Shown here: positions 41,357 to 50,443 of the stretch, in pieces
Numbering within the stretch: position 1 is the stretch's first letter
Layout: every line of letters starts with the position of its first letter
Assembly (NCBI RefSeq): GCF_900115345.1
Contig: NZ_FOWC01000005.1
Coordinates: 186,001 to 250,000 of the forward strand
Origin: Amycolatopsis rubida
Lineage (GTDB): Bacteria; Actinomycetota; Actinomycetes; Mycobacteriales; Pseudonocardiaceae
DNA: 64,000 nucleotides
Direction: 5' to 3'
Translations under genes and position numbers: made by a program
The notes under the pieces: model-generated
What the model was told of the DNA's origin: nothing
The model's database searches: none
Seen by the model: only the letters and a program-made list of their open reading frames with translations

Positions 41357-43456
41357 GTGTCCGAAACCTCTAGCAGCGAGACCAACCCCTTGCTCCGGCG
41401 CACCGTGCCGGCCGACTGGACCGAGACCGACACCCGCGCCGTGGACACCGCCCGTGTGCTGGCCGCGGACGCCGTCGAGAACTGCGGCAGCGGACACCCG
41501 GGCACCGCGATGAGCCTGGCCCCGCTGGCGTACACGCTGTTCCAGCGCACCATGCGGCACGACCCGGCCGACCCGGAGTGGCCCGCCCGCGACCGGTTCG
41601 TCCTCTCCGCCGGGCACTCCAGCCTGACCCTCTACATCCAGCTGTACCTGGCCGGGTTCGGCCTGGAGCTGGAAGACCTCGAACAGCTGCGCCGCTGGGG
41701 CTCCAAGACCCCGGGCCACCCGGAGTACCGGCACACCAAGGGCGTCGAGACCACCACCGGCCCGCTGGGCCAGGGCCTGGCGAACGGCGTCGGCATGGCG
41801 ATGGCGGCGCGGCGCGAGCGCGGCCTGCTGGACCCGGACGCCGCTCCCGGCGAGAGCATCTTCGACCACCGCATCTACGTGATCGCCTCCGACGGCGACA
41901 TCGAAGAGGGCGTCACCTCCGAGGCCTCGTCCATCGCGGGCCGCCAGCAGCTGGGCAACCTGATCGTCTTCTACGACGACAACAAGATCTCCATCGAGGA
42001 CGACACCAACATCGCGCTGTCCGAGGACGTCGCGAAGCGGTACGAGGCCTACGGCTGGCACGTGCAGACCGTCGAGGGCGGCGAGGACGTCGTCGCGATC
42101 GAGGCGGCCATCAAGGCGGCGCAGGCCGAGACCGAGCGGCCGTCGTTCATCCAGCTGCGCACGATCATCGGCTACCCGGCCCCGACGAAGATGAACACCG
42201 GCAAGGCGCACGGCGCGGCGCTGGGCGCGGAAGAGGTCGCGGGCGTCAAGAAGGCGCTGGGCTTCGACCCGGAGAAGAACTTCGCCGTCGAGGACGCCGT
42301 GCTCGCGCACACCCGCCAGGCGATCGAGCGCGGCGAGAAGGAGCGCGCCGAGTGGCAGGAGCGCTTCGAAGCGTGGGCCGCGGCGAACCCGGAGCGCAAG
42401 AAGCTGGCCGACCGGCTGTCGACCCGCACGCTGCCCGAGGGCTTCGCGGACAACCTGCCCTCCTGGGAGCCCGACGCCAAGGGCATCGCCACCCGCAAGG
42501 CCTCCGGCGAGGTGCTCACCGCGCTGGCCGAGCCGCTGCCCGAGCTGTGGGGCGGTTCCGCGGACCTCGCGGAGAGCAACAACACCACCATGAAGGGCGC
42601 CGACTCGTTCGGCCCGGCCGCGGCCGGCACCGACATGTGGAAGACCAACCCGTACGGCCGCACGCTGCACTTCGGCATCCGCGAGCACGCGATGGGCTCG
42701 ATCCTCAACGGCATCGCGCTGCACGGCGGCACCCGCCCGTACGGCGCGACCTTCCTCACCTTCTCCGACTACATGCGCCCGCCGGTCCGGCTCGCCGCGC
42801 TGATGAAGGCCCCGGTCATCTACGTGTGGACGCACGACTCGATCGGCCTCGGCGAGGACGGCCCGACGCACCAGCCGATCGAGCAGGTCGCCGCGTTGCG
42901 CGCCATCCCGGGCCTCAACGTCGTCCGCCCGGCGGACGCCAACGAGACCGCGTACGCGTGGAAGGCCGTGCTGGAGGACGTGCACCACCCGTCCGGCTTC
43001 GCGCTGACCCGGCAGAACGTGCCGGTGCTGGAGGGCACGAACGCCGAGGGCGTCAAGAAGGGCGGCTACGTGCTGGCCGAGGCGTCCAACGGCACCCCGG
43101 AGGTCGTGCTGATCGCGACCGGTTCCGAGGTCCAGCTGGCCGTCGAGGCGCGCAAGACCCTTGAGGCCGACGGCGTCCCCACCAGCGTCGTGTCGATGCC
43201 GTGTGTCGAGTGGTTCGACGCGCAGGACCAGGACTACAAGGACGCCGTCCTGCCGCCGGCGGTCAAGGCCCGCGTTTCGGTCGAGGCCGGGATCGCGATG
43301 CCGTGGCAGCGCTTCACCGGCGACGCCGGCGAGAACGTGTCGATCGAGCACTACGGAGCCTCGGCCGACGCCGCGACGCTCTTCCGCGAGTTCGGCTTCA
43401 CCGCCGAAGCCGTGGTCGACGCCGCCCGCCGCTCGATCGCCAACACCAAGAACTGA
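41357..43456 (+). CDS. tkt: Transketolase
   Basis: A 699-residue TPP enzyme that interconverts sugar phosphates in the non-oxidative pentose phosphate pathway. SAGHSSLTLY and HRIYVIASDGDIEEGVTSEA (TPP-binding GDG) lie in the first domain, the second domain has FGIREHAMGSILNGIALHGG with the catalytic Glu, and a transketolase C-terminal domain follows. Start GTG at 41357. First gene of the tkt-tal-pgi-zwf-opcA-pgl operon. Confidence 0.98.
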   Translation: MSETSSSETNPLLRRTVPADWTETDTRAVDTARVLAADAVENCGSGHPGTAMSLAPLAYTLFQRTMRHDPADPEWPARDRFVLSAGHSSLTLYIQLYLAGFGLELEDLEQLRRWGSKTPGHPEYRHTKGVETTTGPLGQGLANGVGMAMAARRERGLLDPDAAPGESIFDHRIYVIASDGDIEEGVTSEASSIAGRQQLGNLIVFYDDNKISIEDDTNIALSEDVAKRYEAYGWHVQTVEGGEDVVAIEAAIKAAQAETERPSFIQLRTIIGYPAPTKMNTGKAHGAALGAEEVAGVKKALGFDPEKNFAVEDAVLAHTRQAIERGEKERAEWQERFEAWAAANPERKKLADRLSTRTLPEGFADNLPSWEPDAKGIATRKASGEVLTALAEPLPELWGGSADLAESNNTTMKGADSFGPAAAGTDMWKTNPYGRTLHFGIREHAMGSILNGIALHGGTRPYGATFLTFSDYMRPPVRLAALMKAPVIYVWTHDSIGLGEDGPTHQPIEQVAALRAIPGLNVVRPADANETAYAWKAVLEDVHHPSGFALTRQNVPVLEGTNAEGVKKGGYVLAEASNGTPEVVLIATGSEVQLAVEARKTLEADGVPTSVVSMPCVEWFDAQDQDYKDAVLPPAVKARVSVEAGIAMPWQRFTGDAGENVSIEHYGASADAATLFREFGFTAEAVVDAARRSIANTKN

Positions 43457-43479
43457 ACTGAACTGAAGGGAGTGCACTC

Positions 43480-44589
43480 ATGACTGACCGACTCGCGCAG
43501 CTCTCCGAAGCAGGCGTCTCGATCTGGCTGGACGACCTCTCGCGGGAACGCCTGAACTCGGGCAACCTCGCCGGGCTCATCCGCGACAAGCACGTCGTCG
43601 GCGTGACCACCAACCCGACCATCTTCGCGAACGCGCTGTCGAAGGGCGCCGCCTACGACGAGCAGGTCAACGACCTCGCCGCACGCGGTGCGGATCTCGA
43701 CGGCACCGTCCGGGAACTGACCACCACCGACGTGCGCAACGCCGCGGACCTGTTCCGCGACGTGTACCAGGCCACCAACGGCGTCGACGGCCGCGTGTCC
43801 ATCGAGGTGGACCCGCGCCTGGCGAAGGACACCGAGAAGACGGTGGCCGAGGCCAAGGACCTGTGGAAGACCGTCGACCGGCCGAACGTGCTGATCAAAA
43901 TCCCGGCGACCGAAGAGGGCCTGCCCGCGATCACCGCGGTGCTCGCCGAGGGCATCAGCGTCAACGTCACGCTGATCTTCTCCGTCGAGCGCTACGAGGC
44001 GGTCATCAACGCCTTCTTCGCCGGTCTGGAGCAGGCGAAGGCCAACGGCCACGACCTCAAGGGCATCCACTCGGTCGCGTCGTTCTTCGTGTCCCGCGTG
44101 GACAGCGAGGTCGACAAGCGGCTGAACGCGATCGGCACCGACGAGGCCAAGGCGCTGCTGGGCGAGGCGGCCATCGCCAACGCCCTGCTCGCGTACGCGG
44201 CCTTCGAGAAGCTGTTCGCCACCGATCGCTGGAAAGCGCTCGCCGCGGACGGCGCGAACGCGCAGCGTCCGCTGTGGGCCTCCACTGGCGTGAAGGACCC
44301 GGCCTACTCCGACACCCGGTACGTCGACCAGCTGGTGGTCAAGGACGTCGTCAACACGATGCCCGAGAAGACCATGGACTCGGTCGCCGACCACGCCGAG
44401 ATCACCGGCGACACGGTTTCCGGAAAAGGCGAGCAGGCGCGGGCGATCTTCGACAAGCTGTCGGCGGCGGGCATCGACGTCCCGGACGTGTTCCTGACGC
44501 TGGAGACCGAGGGCGTCGAGAAGTTCGAGAAGTCCTGGCAGGAACTGCTGGACACGGTGACCGGGCAGCTGAACAAAGCGAAGGGCTGA
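43480..44589 (+). CDS. tal: Transaldolase
   Basis: A 369-residue transaldolase of the longer actinobacterial type. The Schiff-base Lys lies in NVLIKIPATEEGLPAI near residue 140, and GVTTNPTIFANAL near 40 is the family signature. It exchanges three-carbon units between sedoheptulose-7-phosphate and glyceraldehyde-3-phosphate. Start ATG at 43480 with GGGAG upstream, 23 bp after tkt. Confidence 0.97.
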   Translation: MTDRLAQLSEAGVSIWLDDLSRERLNSGNLAGLIRDKHVVGVTTNPTIFANALSKGAAYDEQVNDLAARGADLDGTVRELTTTDVRNAADLFRDVYQATNGVDGRVSIEVDPRLAKDTEKTVAEAKDLWKTVDRPNVLIKIPATEEGLPAITAVLAEGISVNVTLIFSVERYEAVINAFFAGLEQAKANGHDLKGIHSVASFFVSRVDSEVDKRLNAIGTDEAKALLGEAAIANALLAYAAFEKLFATDRWKALAADGANAQRPLWASTGVKDPAYSDTRYVDQLVVKDVVNTMPEKTMDSVADHAEITGDTVSGKGEQARAIFDKLSAAGIDVPDVFLTLETEGVEKFEKSWQELLDTVTGQLNKAKG

Positions 44590-44599
44590 ACCAGAGACC

Positions 44600-46219
44600 A
44601 TGAGCGGGGACGAAACCGGCGTCGTGATCGTCGACGCCGAACTGGCAGAAAAGGCGGCGCCGCTGGCGCAGCGGCTGGCCGCCGACGGCGCCGCTGCCAA
44701 GCTCGCCGCCAAGGACTCCACGCTGTGGGGTCCAGACGCCGAGTCCGAAGCGTCGATCCGATTGTCCTGGACGACGTTGCACAAGTCGTCGCGTCCGTTG
44801 ATCGGGGAAATCGAAGCGCTGCGCGCGGAACTGCACAGCGAGGGCGTGGACCGCGTGGTGCTCGCCGGCATGGGCGGCTCGTCGCTCGCGCCGGAGGTCA
44901 TCACCGCCACCGCCGGCGTCCCGCTCACGGTGCTCGACACGACCGACCCCGGCCAGGTGGCCGACGCGCTCGCGGGCGACCTCGAGCGCACGGTCATCGT
45001 GGTGTCGTCGAAATCCGGCGGCACGGTCGAGACCGACAGCCACCGCCGGATCTTCGCCAAGGCGTTCGCGGATGCCGGGATCGACGCGGCGAGGCGCATC
45101 GTCGTCGTCACCGATCCCGGCTCCCCGTTCTCCGAACTGGCGGAGAAAGAGGGCTACCGCAAGACCTTCCTGGCCGACCCGCACGTCGGTGGCCGCTATT
45201 CCGCGCTGACCGCGTTCGGCCTCGTGCCGGCCGGTCTCGCGGGCGCGGACGTCGCGCGGCTGCTCGACCAGGCCGCGTCGGTGGCGGAAACGCTCGCCGA
45301 GGACACCGCTGAGAACCCGGCCGTGCAGCTGGCGGCGGCCTGGGGCGCGGCGCACGAAGCCGGTGCGGAGAAGGTCGTGCTGGCCGACACCGGTTCGGGG
45401 ATCAAGGGCTTCCCGGACTGGGCCGAGCAGCTGATCGCCGAGTCCACCGGCAAGCTCGGGACCGGGTTGCTGCCGGTGGCCGTCGAGGGCCCGGACGCAC
45501 CCGGGTTCGCCGACCACGGCAAGGACGCGACCGCGGTCGCGATCGGTGCCCCGGAAGGCGCGGCGCAGATCTCGGTGACCGGCCCGCTCGGCGCGCAGTT
45601 CCTGGTGTGGGAGTTCGCGACCGCGCTCGCCGGACGGCTGCTGGAGATCAACCCGTTCGACCAGCCGGACGTCGAGGCGGCCAAGAAGGCGGCGCGGGCG
45701 CTGCTGGACGACCCGGAGAAGCTCAAGGGCGGCGAGACACCGGCCACTGTGGACGGTGCGGTCGAGGTCTTCGGCAGCGAAGGTGTTGTCACTGAAGGGA
45801 AACTCGCCGACATCCTGCGCGCGTTCTTCGGTTCGGTGGCCGACGGCGGGTACATCGCGGTGCAGGCGTACCTCGACCGGCTGGACGACGCGTCGACTTC
45901 GCTGCTGCGCGGCGAAATCGCCAAGCGGACCGGCGTGCAGACCACGTTCGGCTGGGGCCCGCGGTTCCTGCACTCCACCGGGCAGTACCACAAGGGCGGC
46001 CACCAGAACGGCAGCTTCCTGCAGATCACCGGAGCCGTCGAGGACGACCTCCCGGTGCCGGACCGCCCGTACACGCTGGGGCAGCTCCAGCACGCGCAGG
46101 CGCTCGGCGACGGCCAGGTGCTCGCCGAGCACGGGCGTCCGGTGCTGCGGCTGCACCTGACCGACCGCGCCGCCGGGCTCGCCGAGCTCGTGCGGGCAGT
46201 GCAGGAGGCCGCTCAGTGA
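44600..46219 (+). CDS. pgi: Glucose-6-phosphate isomerase
   Basis: A 539-residue double-SIS protein. LAGMGGSSLAPEV near residue 90 and VVSSKSGGTVETDS near 135 are the phosphate-binding loops, and NPFDQPDVEAAKKAA near 355 is the C-terminal family block. It is the divergent form found in actinobacterial pentose phosphate operons, which feeds glucose-6-phosphate to Zwf. ATG at 44600 is ten bases after tal; the stop overlaps the zwf start (GTGA). In M. tuberculosis pgi is elsewhere in the genome. Confidence 0.93.
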   Translation: MSGDETGVVIVDAELAEKAAPLAQRLAADGAAAKLAAKDSTLWGPDAESEASIRLSWTTLHKSSRPLIGEIEALRAELHSEGVDRVVLAGMGGSSLAPEVITATAGVPLTVLDTTDPGQVADALAGDLERTVIVVSSKSGGTVETDSHRRIFAKAFADAGIDAARRIVVVTDPGSPFSELAEKEGYRKTFLADPHVGGRYSALTAFGLVPAGLAGADVARLLDQAASVAETLAEDTAENPAVQLAAAWGAAHEAGAEKVVLADTGSGIKGFPDWAEQLIAESTGKLGTGLLPVAVEGPDAPGFADHGKDATAVAIGAPEGAAQISVTGPLGAQFLVWEFATALAGRLLEINPFDQPDVEAAKKAARALLDDPEKLKGGETPATVDGAVEVFGSEGVVTEGKLADILRAFFGSVADGGYIAVQAYLDRLDDASTSLLRGEIAKRTGVQTTFGWGPRFLHSTGQYHKGGHQNGSFLQITGAVEDDLPVPDRPYTLGQLQHAQALGDGQVLAEHGRPVLRLHLTDRAAGLAELVRAVQEAAQ

Positions 46220-47745
46220 CCACCTGGCGCAACCCGCTGCGGGATCCCCGCGACAAGCGGCTGCCGCGGATCGCCGGGCCGTCGAGCCTGGTGATCTTCG
46301 GCGTCACCGGCGACCTGGCGCGCAAGAAGCTCATGCCCGCCATCTACGACCTCGCCCACCGCGGGCTGCTGCCCGCCGGGTTCTCGCTGATCGGCTTCGC
46401 CCGCCGGGACTGGGAACACCAGGACTTCGGCGAGCTGGTGCACGACTCGGTGAAGGAGCACGCGCGGACGCCGTTCAAGGAGTCGGTGTGGAACCGGCTC
46501 GCCGAAGGAATCCGGTTCGTCCAGGGCACTTTCGACGACGACGACGCCTTCGACCGGCTCGCGCAGACCGTGCGCGAGCTGGACGAGGAACGCGGCACCG
46601 GCGGCAACACCGCGTTCTACCTGTCGATCCCGCCGGGCGCGTTCCCGGTGGTGACCAAGCAGCTGGCGCGTTCGGGCCTCGCGCAGGCCGACGAGAACAC
46701 CTGGCGGCGCGTGGTCATCGAGAAGCCGTTCGGCCACGATCTCCGCAGCGCCAAGGAGCTCAACGCGATCGTGAACGACGTCTTCCCCGAGGAGTCGGTG
46801 TTCCGCATCGACCACTACCTCGGCAAGGAGACGGTGCAGAACATCCTGGCGCTGCGCTTCGCGAACCAGCTGTTCGAGCCGATCTGGAACGCGAACTTCA
46901 TCGACCACGTGCAGATCACCATGGCCGAGGACATCGGCCTCGGCGGGCGCGCGGGGTACTACGACGGGATCGGCGCCGCGCGCGACGTCATCCAGAACCA
47001 CCTGCTGCAGTTGCTCGCTTTCACCGCGATGGACGAACCGCTGTCGTTCGAGCCGAAGGCGCTGCGCTCGGAGAAGGCCAAGGTGCTGGCGGCGGCCAAG
47101 CCGATGCTGCCGCTGGACGAGACCACCGCGCGCGGGCAGTACGCGGGCGGCTGGCAGGGCGGCACCAAGGTGCCGGGGCTGTTGCAGGAAGCCGGGTTCG
47201 CGAAGGACTCGACGACCGAGACCTACGCCGCGGTGACGCTGGAGGTGCAGAACCGCCGCTGGGCGGGCGTGCCGTTCTACCTGCGCACCGGCAAGCGGCT
47301 CGGCCGTCGCGTCACCGAGATCGCGGTCGTGTTCAAGCGCGCGCCGCACCTGCCGTTCGACTCCACGCAGACCGAGGAGCTGGGGCAGAACGCGCTGGTC
47401 ATCCGCGTGCAGCCGGACGAGGGCATCACGCTGCGGTTCGGCTCGAAGGTGCCGGGGACCACGATGGAGGTCCGCGACGTCACGATGGACTTCGGCTACG
47501 GCCACGCGTTCACCGAATCGTCGCCGGAGGCCTACGAGCGGCTGATCCTCGACGTGCTGCTGGGCGAGCCGTCGCTGTTCCCGGTGAACGAGGAAGTCGA
47601 GCTGTCCTGGGAAATTCTCGACCCGGTGCTGGACCACTGGGCGAAGCTCGGCACCGCGCCGGAGCAGTACCCGCCGGGCAGCTGGGGACCGAAGTCCGCT
47701 GACGAGATGCTGGAGCGTACCGGCAGGCACTGGAGGCGTCCGTGA
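46216..47745 (+). CDS. zwf: Glucose-6-phosphate 1-dehydrogenase
   Basis: A 509-residue G6PDH. The nucleotide-binding FGVTGDLARKKLMPA is near residue 20 and the active site RIDHYLGKETVQN near 195, with VVIEKPFGHDL before it. It commits glucose-6-phosphate to the oxidative branch and makes NAD(P)H. Start GTG at 46216 overlaps pgi. The last six codons and the stop lie in an 18-bp sequence repeated before opcA. Confidence 0.98.
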   Translation: MTTWRNPLRDPRDKRLPRIAGPSSLVIFGVTGDLARKKLMPAIYDLAHRGLLPAGFSLIGFARRDWEHQDFGELVHDSVKEHARTPFKESVWNRLAEGIRFVQGTFDDDDAFDRLAQTVRELDEERGTGGNTAFYLSIPPGAFPVVTKQLARSGLAQADENTWRRVVIEKPFGHDLRSAKELNAIVNDVFPEESVFRIDHYLGKETVQNILALRFANQLFEPIWNANFIDHVQITMAEDIGLGGRAGYYDGIGAARDVIQNHLLQLLAFTAMDEPLSFEPKALRSEKAKVLAAAKPMLPLDETTARGQYAGGWQGGTKVPGLLQEAGFAKDSTTETYAAVTLEVQNRRWAGVPFYLRTGKRLGRRVTEIAVVFKRAPHLPFDSTQTEELGQNALVIRVQPDEGITLRFGSKVPGTTMEVRDVTMDFGYGHAFTESSPEAYERLILDVLLGEPSLFPVNEEVELSWEILDPVLDHWAKLGTAPEQYPPGSWGPKSADEMLERTGRHWRRP

Positions 47746-47819
47746 GTCACAATCGCGAAGCGGACCACGGGCGCCGGCTGGGTGCGGGTATCCCGCAAAA
47801 ACACTGGAGGCGTCCGTGA
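47728..47819. repeat. 18-bp direct repeat separating zwf and opcA
   Basis: CACTGGAGGCGTCCGTGA occurs at 47728-47745 (end of zwf with its TGA) and again at 47802-47819 (ribosome site GGAGG and GTG start of opcA). The intervening 56 bp contain TGCGGGTATCCCGCA, a perfect 6-bp hairpin, and then five A. Without this 74-bp unit, zwf and opcA would overlap in GTGA like the neighbouring pairs. Confidence 0.85.
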
Positions 47820-48829
47820 TCATCGACCTGCCGTCGACCACGACGTCGGCGCTGAACAAGAAACTGGTGGAGATCCGCGAGCAGGGCGGCCAGGTCGCGC
47901 TCGGCCGGGTGCTGACGCTGGTGATCGTCGCGGACGACGACGCCAAGCTCGAGGACGCCATCGAGGCCGCGAACGACGCCAGCCGCGAGCACCCGTCGCG
48001 GGTGATCGTCGTGGCGAAGGGCGCGCGCACGGCCGCGCCGCGCATAGACGGCCAGATCCGCGTGGGCGGCGACGCCGGCGCGAGCGAGGTCATCGTGCTG
48101 CGGCTGTACGGCCCGCTGGCCGCGCAGGGGCAGAGCGCCGTGGTGCCGCTGCTGCTGCCGGACGCGCCGATCGTCACCTGGTGGCCGGGCGCCGGCCCGA
48201 AGGCTCCGGCGGAGGACCCGCTCGGCCAGCTGGCGCAGCGGCGGATCACCGACTCCGCCGCGGAAAAGAGCCCGATAAGGTCTCTCAGCACGCGCGCGAA
48301 GTCCTATGTGGAGGGTGACACCGACCTGGCGTGGACCCGGCTGACCCGCTGGCGGGCGCAGCTGGTGTCGGCGCTGGACCTGCCGCCGTACGAGAAGATC
48401 ACGAGCGCGACGGTGACCGGCGAGGCCGATTCGCCGTCCACCGAACTGCTCGCGGGCTGGCTCGCCGAGTACCTCAAGGCTCCGGTGCACCGGGTCAAGA
48501 GTTCGAGCGCGCAGGGCATTATTTCGGTGAAGCTGGAGCGGAAATCGGGTGCGGTGGAGCTGACGCGGCCGGACGGGCGGGTCGGCACGCTGACCCAGCC
48601 GGGCCAGCCGACGCGGCGGATCGCGTTGCAGCGGCGCAGCAACCCGGAATGCCTCGTGGAGGAACTGCGGCGGCTCGACCCGGACGAGATCTACGAGGCG
48701 GCGCTGCACGGGCTGCACAAGATCGCCGCGTCCAACGGGGCGAAACCCACCGCCGCCAAGGCTTCCGCCAAGCCCGCCGCCGCGAAGCCGAAGACGACCC
48801 GCAAGACCGCGGAAAAGAGCGGCTCATGA
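47816..48829 (+). CDS. opcA: Glucose-6-phosphate dehydrogenase assembly protein OpcA
   Basis: A 337-residue OpcA. IDLPSTTTSALNKKLVEIR at the N-terminus, LLPDAPIVTWWPG near residue 115 and DLAWTRLTRWRAQLVSALD near 165 are family blocks. OpcA supports assembly or activation of G6PDH. The last 40 residues are an Ala/Lys/Pro-rich tail. Start GTG at 47816 in the second copy of the 18-bp repeat; its stop overlaps the pgl start. Confidence 0.97.
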   Translation: MIIDLPSTTTSALNKKLVEIREQGGQVALGRVLTLVIVADDDAKLEDAIEAANDASREHPSRVIVVAKGARTAAPRIDGQIRVGGDAGASEVIVLRLYGPLAAQGQSAVVPLLLPDAPIVTWWPGAGPKAPAEDPLGQLAQRRITDSAAEKSPIRSLSTRAKSYVEGDTDLAWTRLTRWRAQLVSALDLPPYEKITSATVTGEADSPSTELLAGWLAEYLKAPVHRVKSSSAQGIISVKLERKSGAVELTRPDGRVGTLTQPGQPTRRIALQRRSNPECLVEELRRLDPDEIYEAALHGLHKIAASNGAKPTAAKASAKPAAAKPKTTRKTAEKSGS

Positions 48830-49599
48830 GCCGCACCGAGGTCGTCGTCTACGAAAACCCGGACCTGCTCGCCGCGGCCGCCGCGGCCCGGCTGGTGACG
48901 CGGATCGTCGACGTGCAGGCAGCTCGCGGTGCGGCGTCGGTGGTGCTCACCGGCGGCGGCACCGGCATCGCCGTGCTGCGGGAACTGCGGGAATCGAGCG
49001 CACGGGACGCGATCGACTGGTCGCGGCTGGACATCTACTGGGGCGACGAACGGTTCGTCCCGGCGGATTCGGACGAGCGCAACGAGAAGGGCGCCCGTGA
49101 GGCGCTGCTCGACCACGTGCCGCTGGCCCCCGAGCGGGTGCACGCGATGGCCCCGTCGGACGGCGAATTCGGCGACGACGTCGACGCTGCCGCCGAGGCC
49201 TACGCAAAGGTCCTCTCCGACGCGGCGGGCTCCGGCGCGGACGTGCCGGAGTTCGACATCATGCTGCTCGGCTTGGGCGGCGAGGGCCACACGGCGTCGC
49301 TGTTCCCGGAAACCGCCGAGGTGCGCGAAACACAGCGCTCGGTGGTGCCGGTCCGCGACTGCCCGAAGCCTCCGCCGACGCGCGTGTCGCTGACTCTGCC
49401 CGCCATCCGCCGTGCCCGCGAGGTGTGGCTGATGACAGCAGGAACCGCCAAGGCGGACGCGGTCGCGCAGGCGCTGGCGGGTGCGCCGGAAACGCAGATC
49501 CCGGTCTCCGGTGCCCGCGGGTACCGGCGGACGCTGTGGCTCCTGGACCGCGAGGCCGCAGGGAAGCTGACGAAGGTGTATCAACCGCCGGCTGAGTAA
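48826..49599 (+). CDS. pgl: 6-phosphogluconolactonase
   Basis: A 257-residue NagB-like lactonase. VVLTGGGTGIAVLREL near 40, RLDIYWGDERFVP near 68 and DIMLLGLGGEGHTASLFPET near 140 are the DevB/Pgl signatures. It hydrolyses 6-phosphogluconolactone, the product of Zwf. ATG at 48826 overlaps the opcA stop (ATGA). Last gene of the operon. Confidence 0.97.
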   Translation: MSRTEVVVYENPDLLAAAAAARLVTRIVDVQAARGAASVVLTGGGTGIAVLRELRESSARDAIDWSRLDIYWGDERFVPADSDERNEKGAREALLDHVPLAPERVHAMAPSDGEFGDDVDAAAEAYAKVLSDAAGSGADVPEFDIMLLGLGGEGHTASLFPETAEVRETQRSVVPVRDCPKPPPTRVSLTLPAIRRAREVWLMTAGTAKADAVAQALAGAPETQIPVSGARGYRRTLWLLDREAAGKLTKVYQPPAE

Positions 49600-49614
49600 G
49601 GCGGCATCGGGAAG

Positions 49615-49644
49615 GGCTCCTCGCGCGAAGGTGCGGGGAGCCTT
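49615..49644 (+). terminator. Terminator of the pentose phosphate operon
   Basis: GGCTCCTCGC (49615-49624) pairs with GCGGGGAGCC (49634-49643), with one G-T wobble, and is followed by TTTC. It lies 15 bases after the pgl stop and before palindromic element D. Confidence 0.75.
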
Positions 49645-49667
49645 TCGGGTTGCACGGTAGGGGGCGT

Positions 49668-49713
49668 GTCGTGAGTGCGTATCGCGGTTAGAACCGGGAT
49701 ACGCACTCACGAC
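49668..49713. repeat. Palindromic repeat element D, entering the GntR coding region
   Basis: Arms 49668-49688 and 49693-49713 around the loop TAGA, with one mismatch. Inner variable bases are CGTATC and complement. Unlike the other copies, this one reaches into the convergent GntR gene: the right arm encodes its last seven residues (RECVSRF) and the TAA stop (49688-49690) straddles the loop. Confidence 0.85.
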
Positions 49714-50392
49714 TCCCCGTCAGCACCGCTGCCGTCGCCGCCAAGTGATCCGTCAGCAACCCGGCCGCCTCCTCCGGATCCCGGCTCAGCGCGGCCCGCT
49801 CCAGCTCCTCGTGCTGGGCGAGCACGTCCTCCACCGGCAGCCGGTACCCGGGGGCCACCGTCCACCGCCGGGCCAGTTCGCTCGCCGTCCACATCCGGTC
49901 GAAATTCTCCAGCAGCACCGCGTTCCCGCAGCCGTCGAGCAGCGTGCGGTGGAACAAGCGGTGCGCCTCCGCCCAAGCAGCGGAGTAGTAGCGGCCTTCG
50001 TCCGGCACATACATCGGCGTCCGGGCGAGCCGGTGCCCCGCCGCGCGCACCCGCGTCTCCCACTCCAGATCTCCGCGCGCGACCGACAACCGCAGCATCG
50101 CGGGCTCGACCGTCTGACGCGCCTCGACGATCTCCTGCCACCGCCGATCGGCCAGCGCGGGCACGGCGAACCCGCGGTTCGTGAGCCGTTCCGCCAGGCC
50201 CTCCCCGACCAGCCGCACCAGCGCCTCCCGCACCACGGCCAGGCTGACCTCGTACCGTGCCGCCAGTTCCTGCGGTTTCAGCGCCTGCCCCGGCTCGACC
50301 TCGCCGCGCATGATCGCGTCGCGGACCTGGTCGTAGATCTGCTCGGACAGCATCTGCTTCATGCGTCCAGGATAGACGATCTGCAAAGTCAT
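49688..50392 (-). CDS. GntR-family regulator with FCD domain
   Basis: About 234 residues. The winged HTH (about 15-85) reads SEQIYDQVRDAIMRGEVEPG, then ELAARYEVSLAVVREALVRL. The C-terminal FCD domain has FHRTLLDGCGN and LAQHEELERAALSRD with metal-type His residues, so it probably senses an organic acid or sugar acid. ATG at 50392 or at 50362 (MKQML) could be the start; the latter fits FCD regulators well. The C-terminus is formed by a palindromic repeat. It is divergent from the PEBP gene, which may be its target. Confidence 0.87.
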   Translation of the reverse strand: MTLQIVYPGRMKQMLSEQIYDQVRDAIMRGEVEPGQALKPQELAARYEVSLAVVREALVRLVGEGLAERLTNRGFAVPALADRRWQEIVEARQTVEPAMLRLSVARGDLEWETRVRAAGHRLARTPMYVPDEGRYYSAAWAEAHRLFHRTLLDGCGNAVLLENFDRMWTASELARRWTVAPGYRLPVEDVLAQHEELERAALSRDPEEAAGLLTDHLAATAAVLTGSRECVSRF

Positions 50393-50414
50393 CGATTATT
50401 AGACTTATCGTCGA
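50373..50414. promoter_or_regulatory. Inverted-repeat operator candidate between GntR and PEBP genes
   Basis: TAGACGAT (50373-50380) is inverted as ATCGTCGA (50407-50414), matching at seven of eight positions, within AT-rich DNA (ATCGATTATTAGACTTATC). The location between two divergent starts suits autoregulation by the GntR protein. If it is an operator, the downstream ATG at 50362 is the likelier gntR start. Confidence 0.35.
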
Positions 50415-50443
50415 TGGAATACTGCTTCCGGCGAGAGGAGCGC

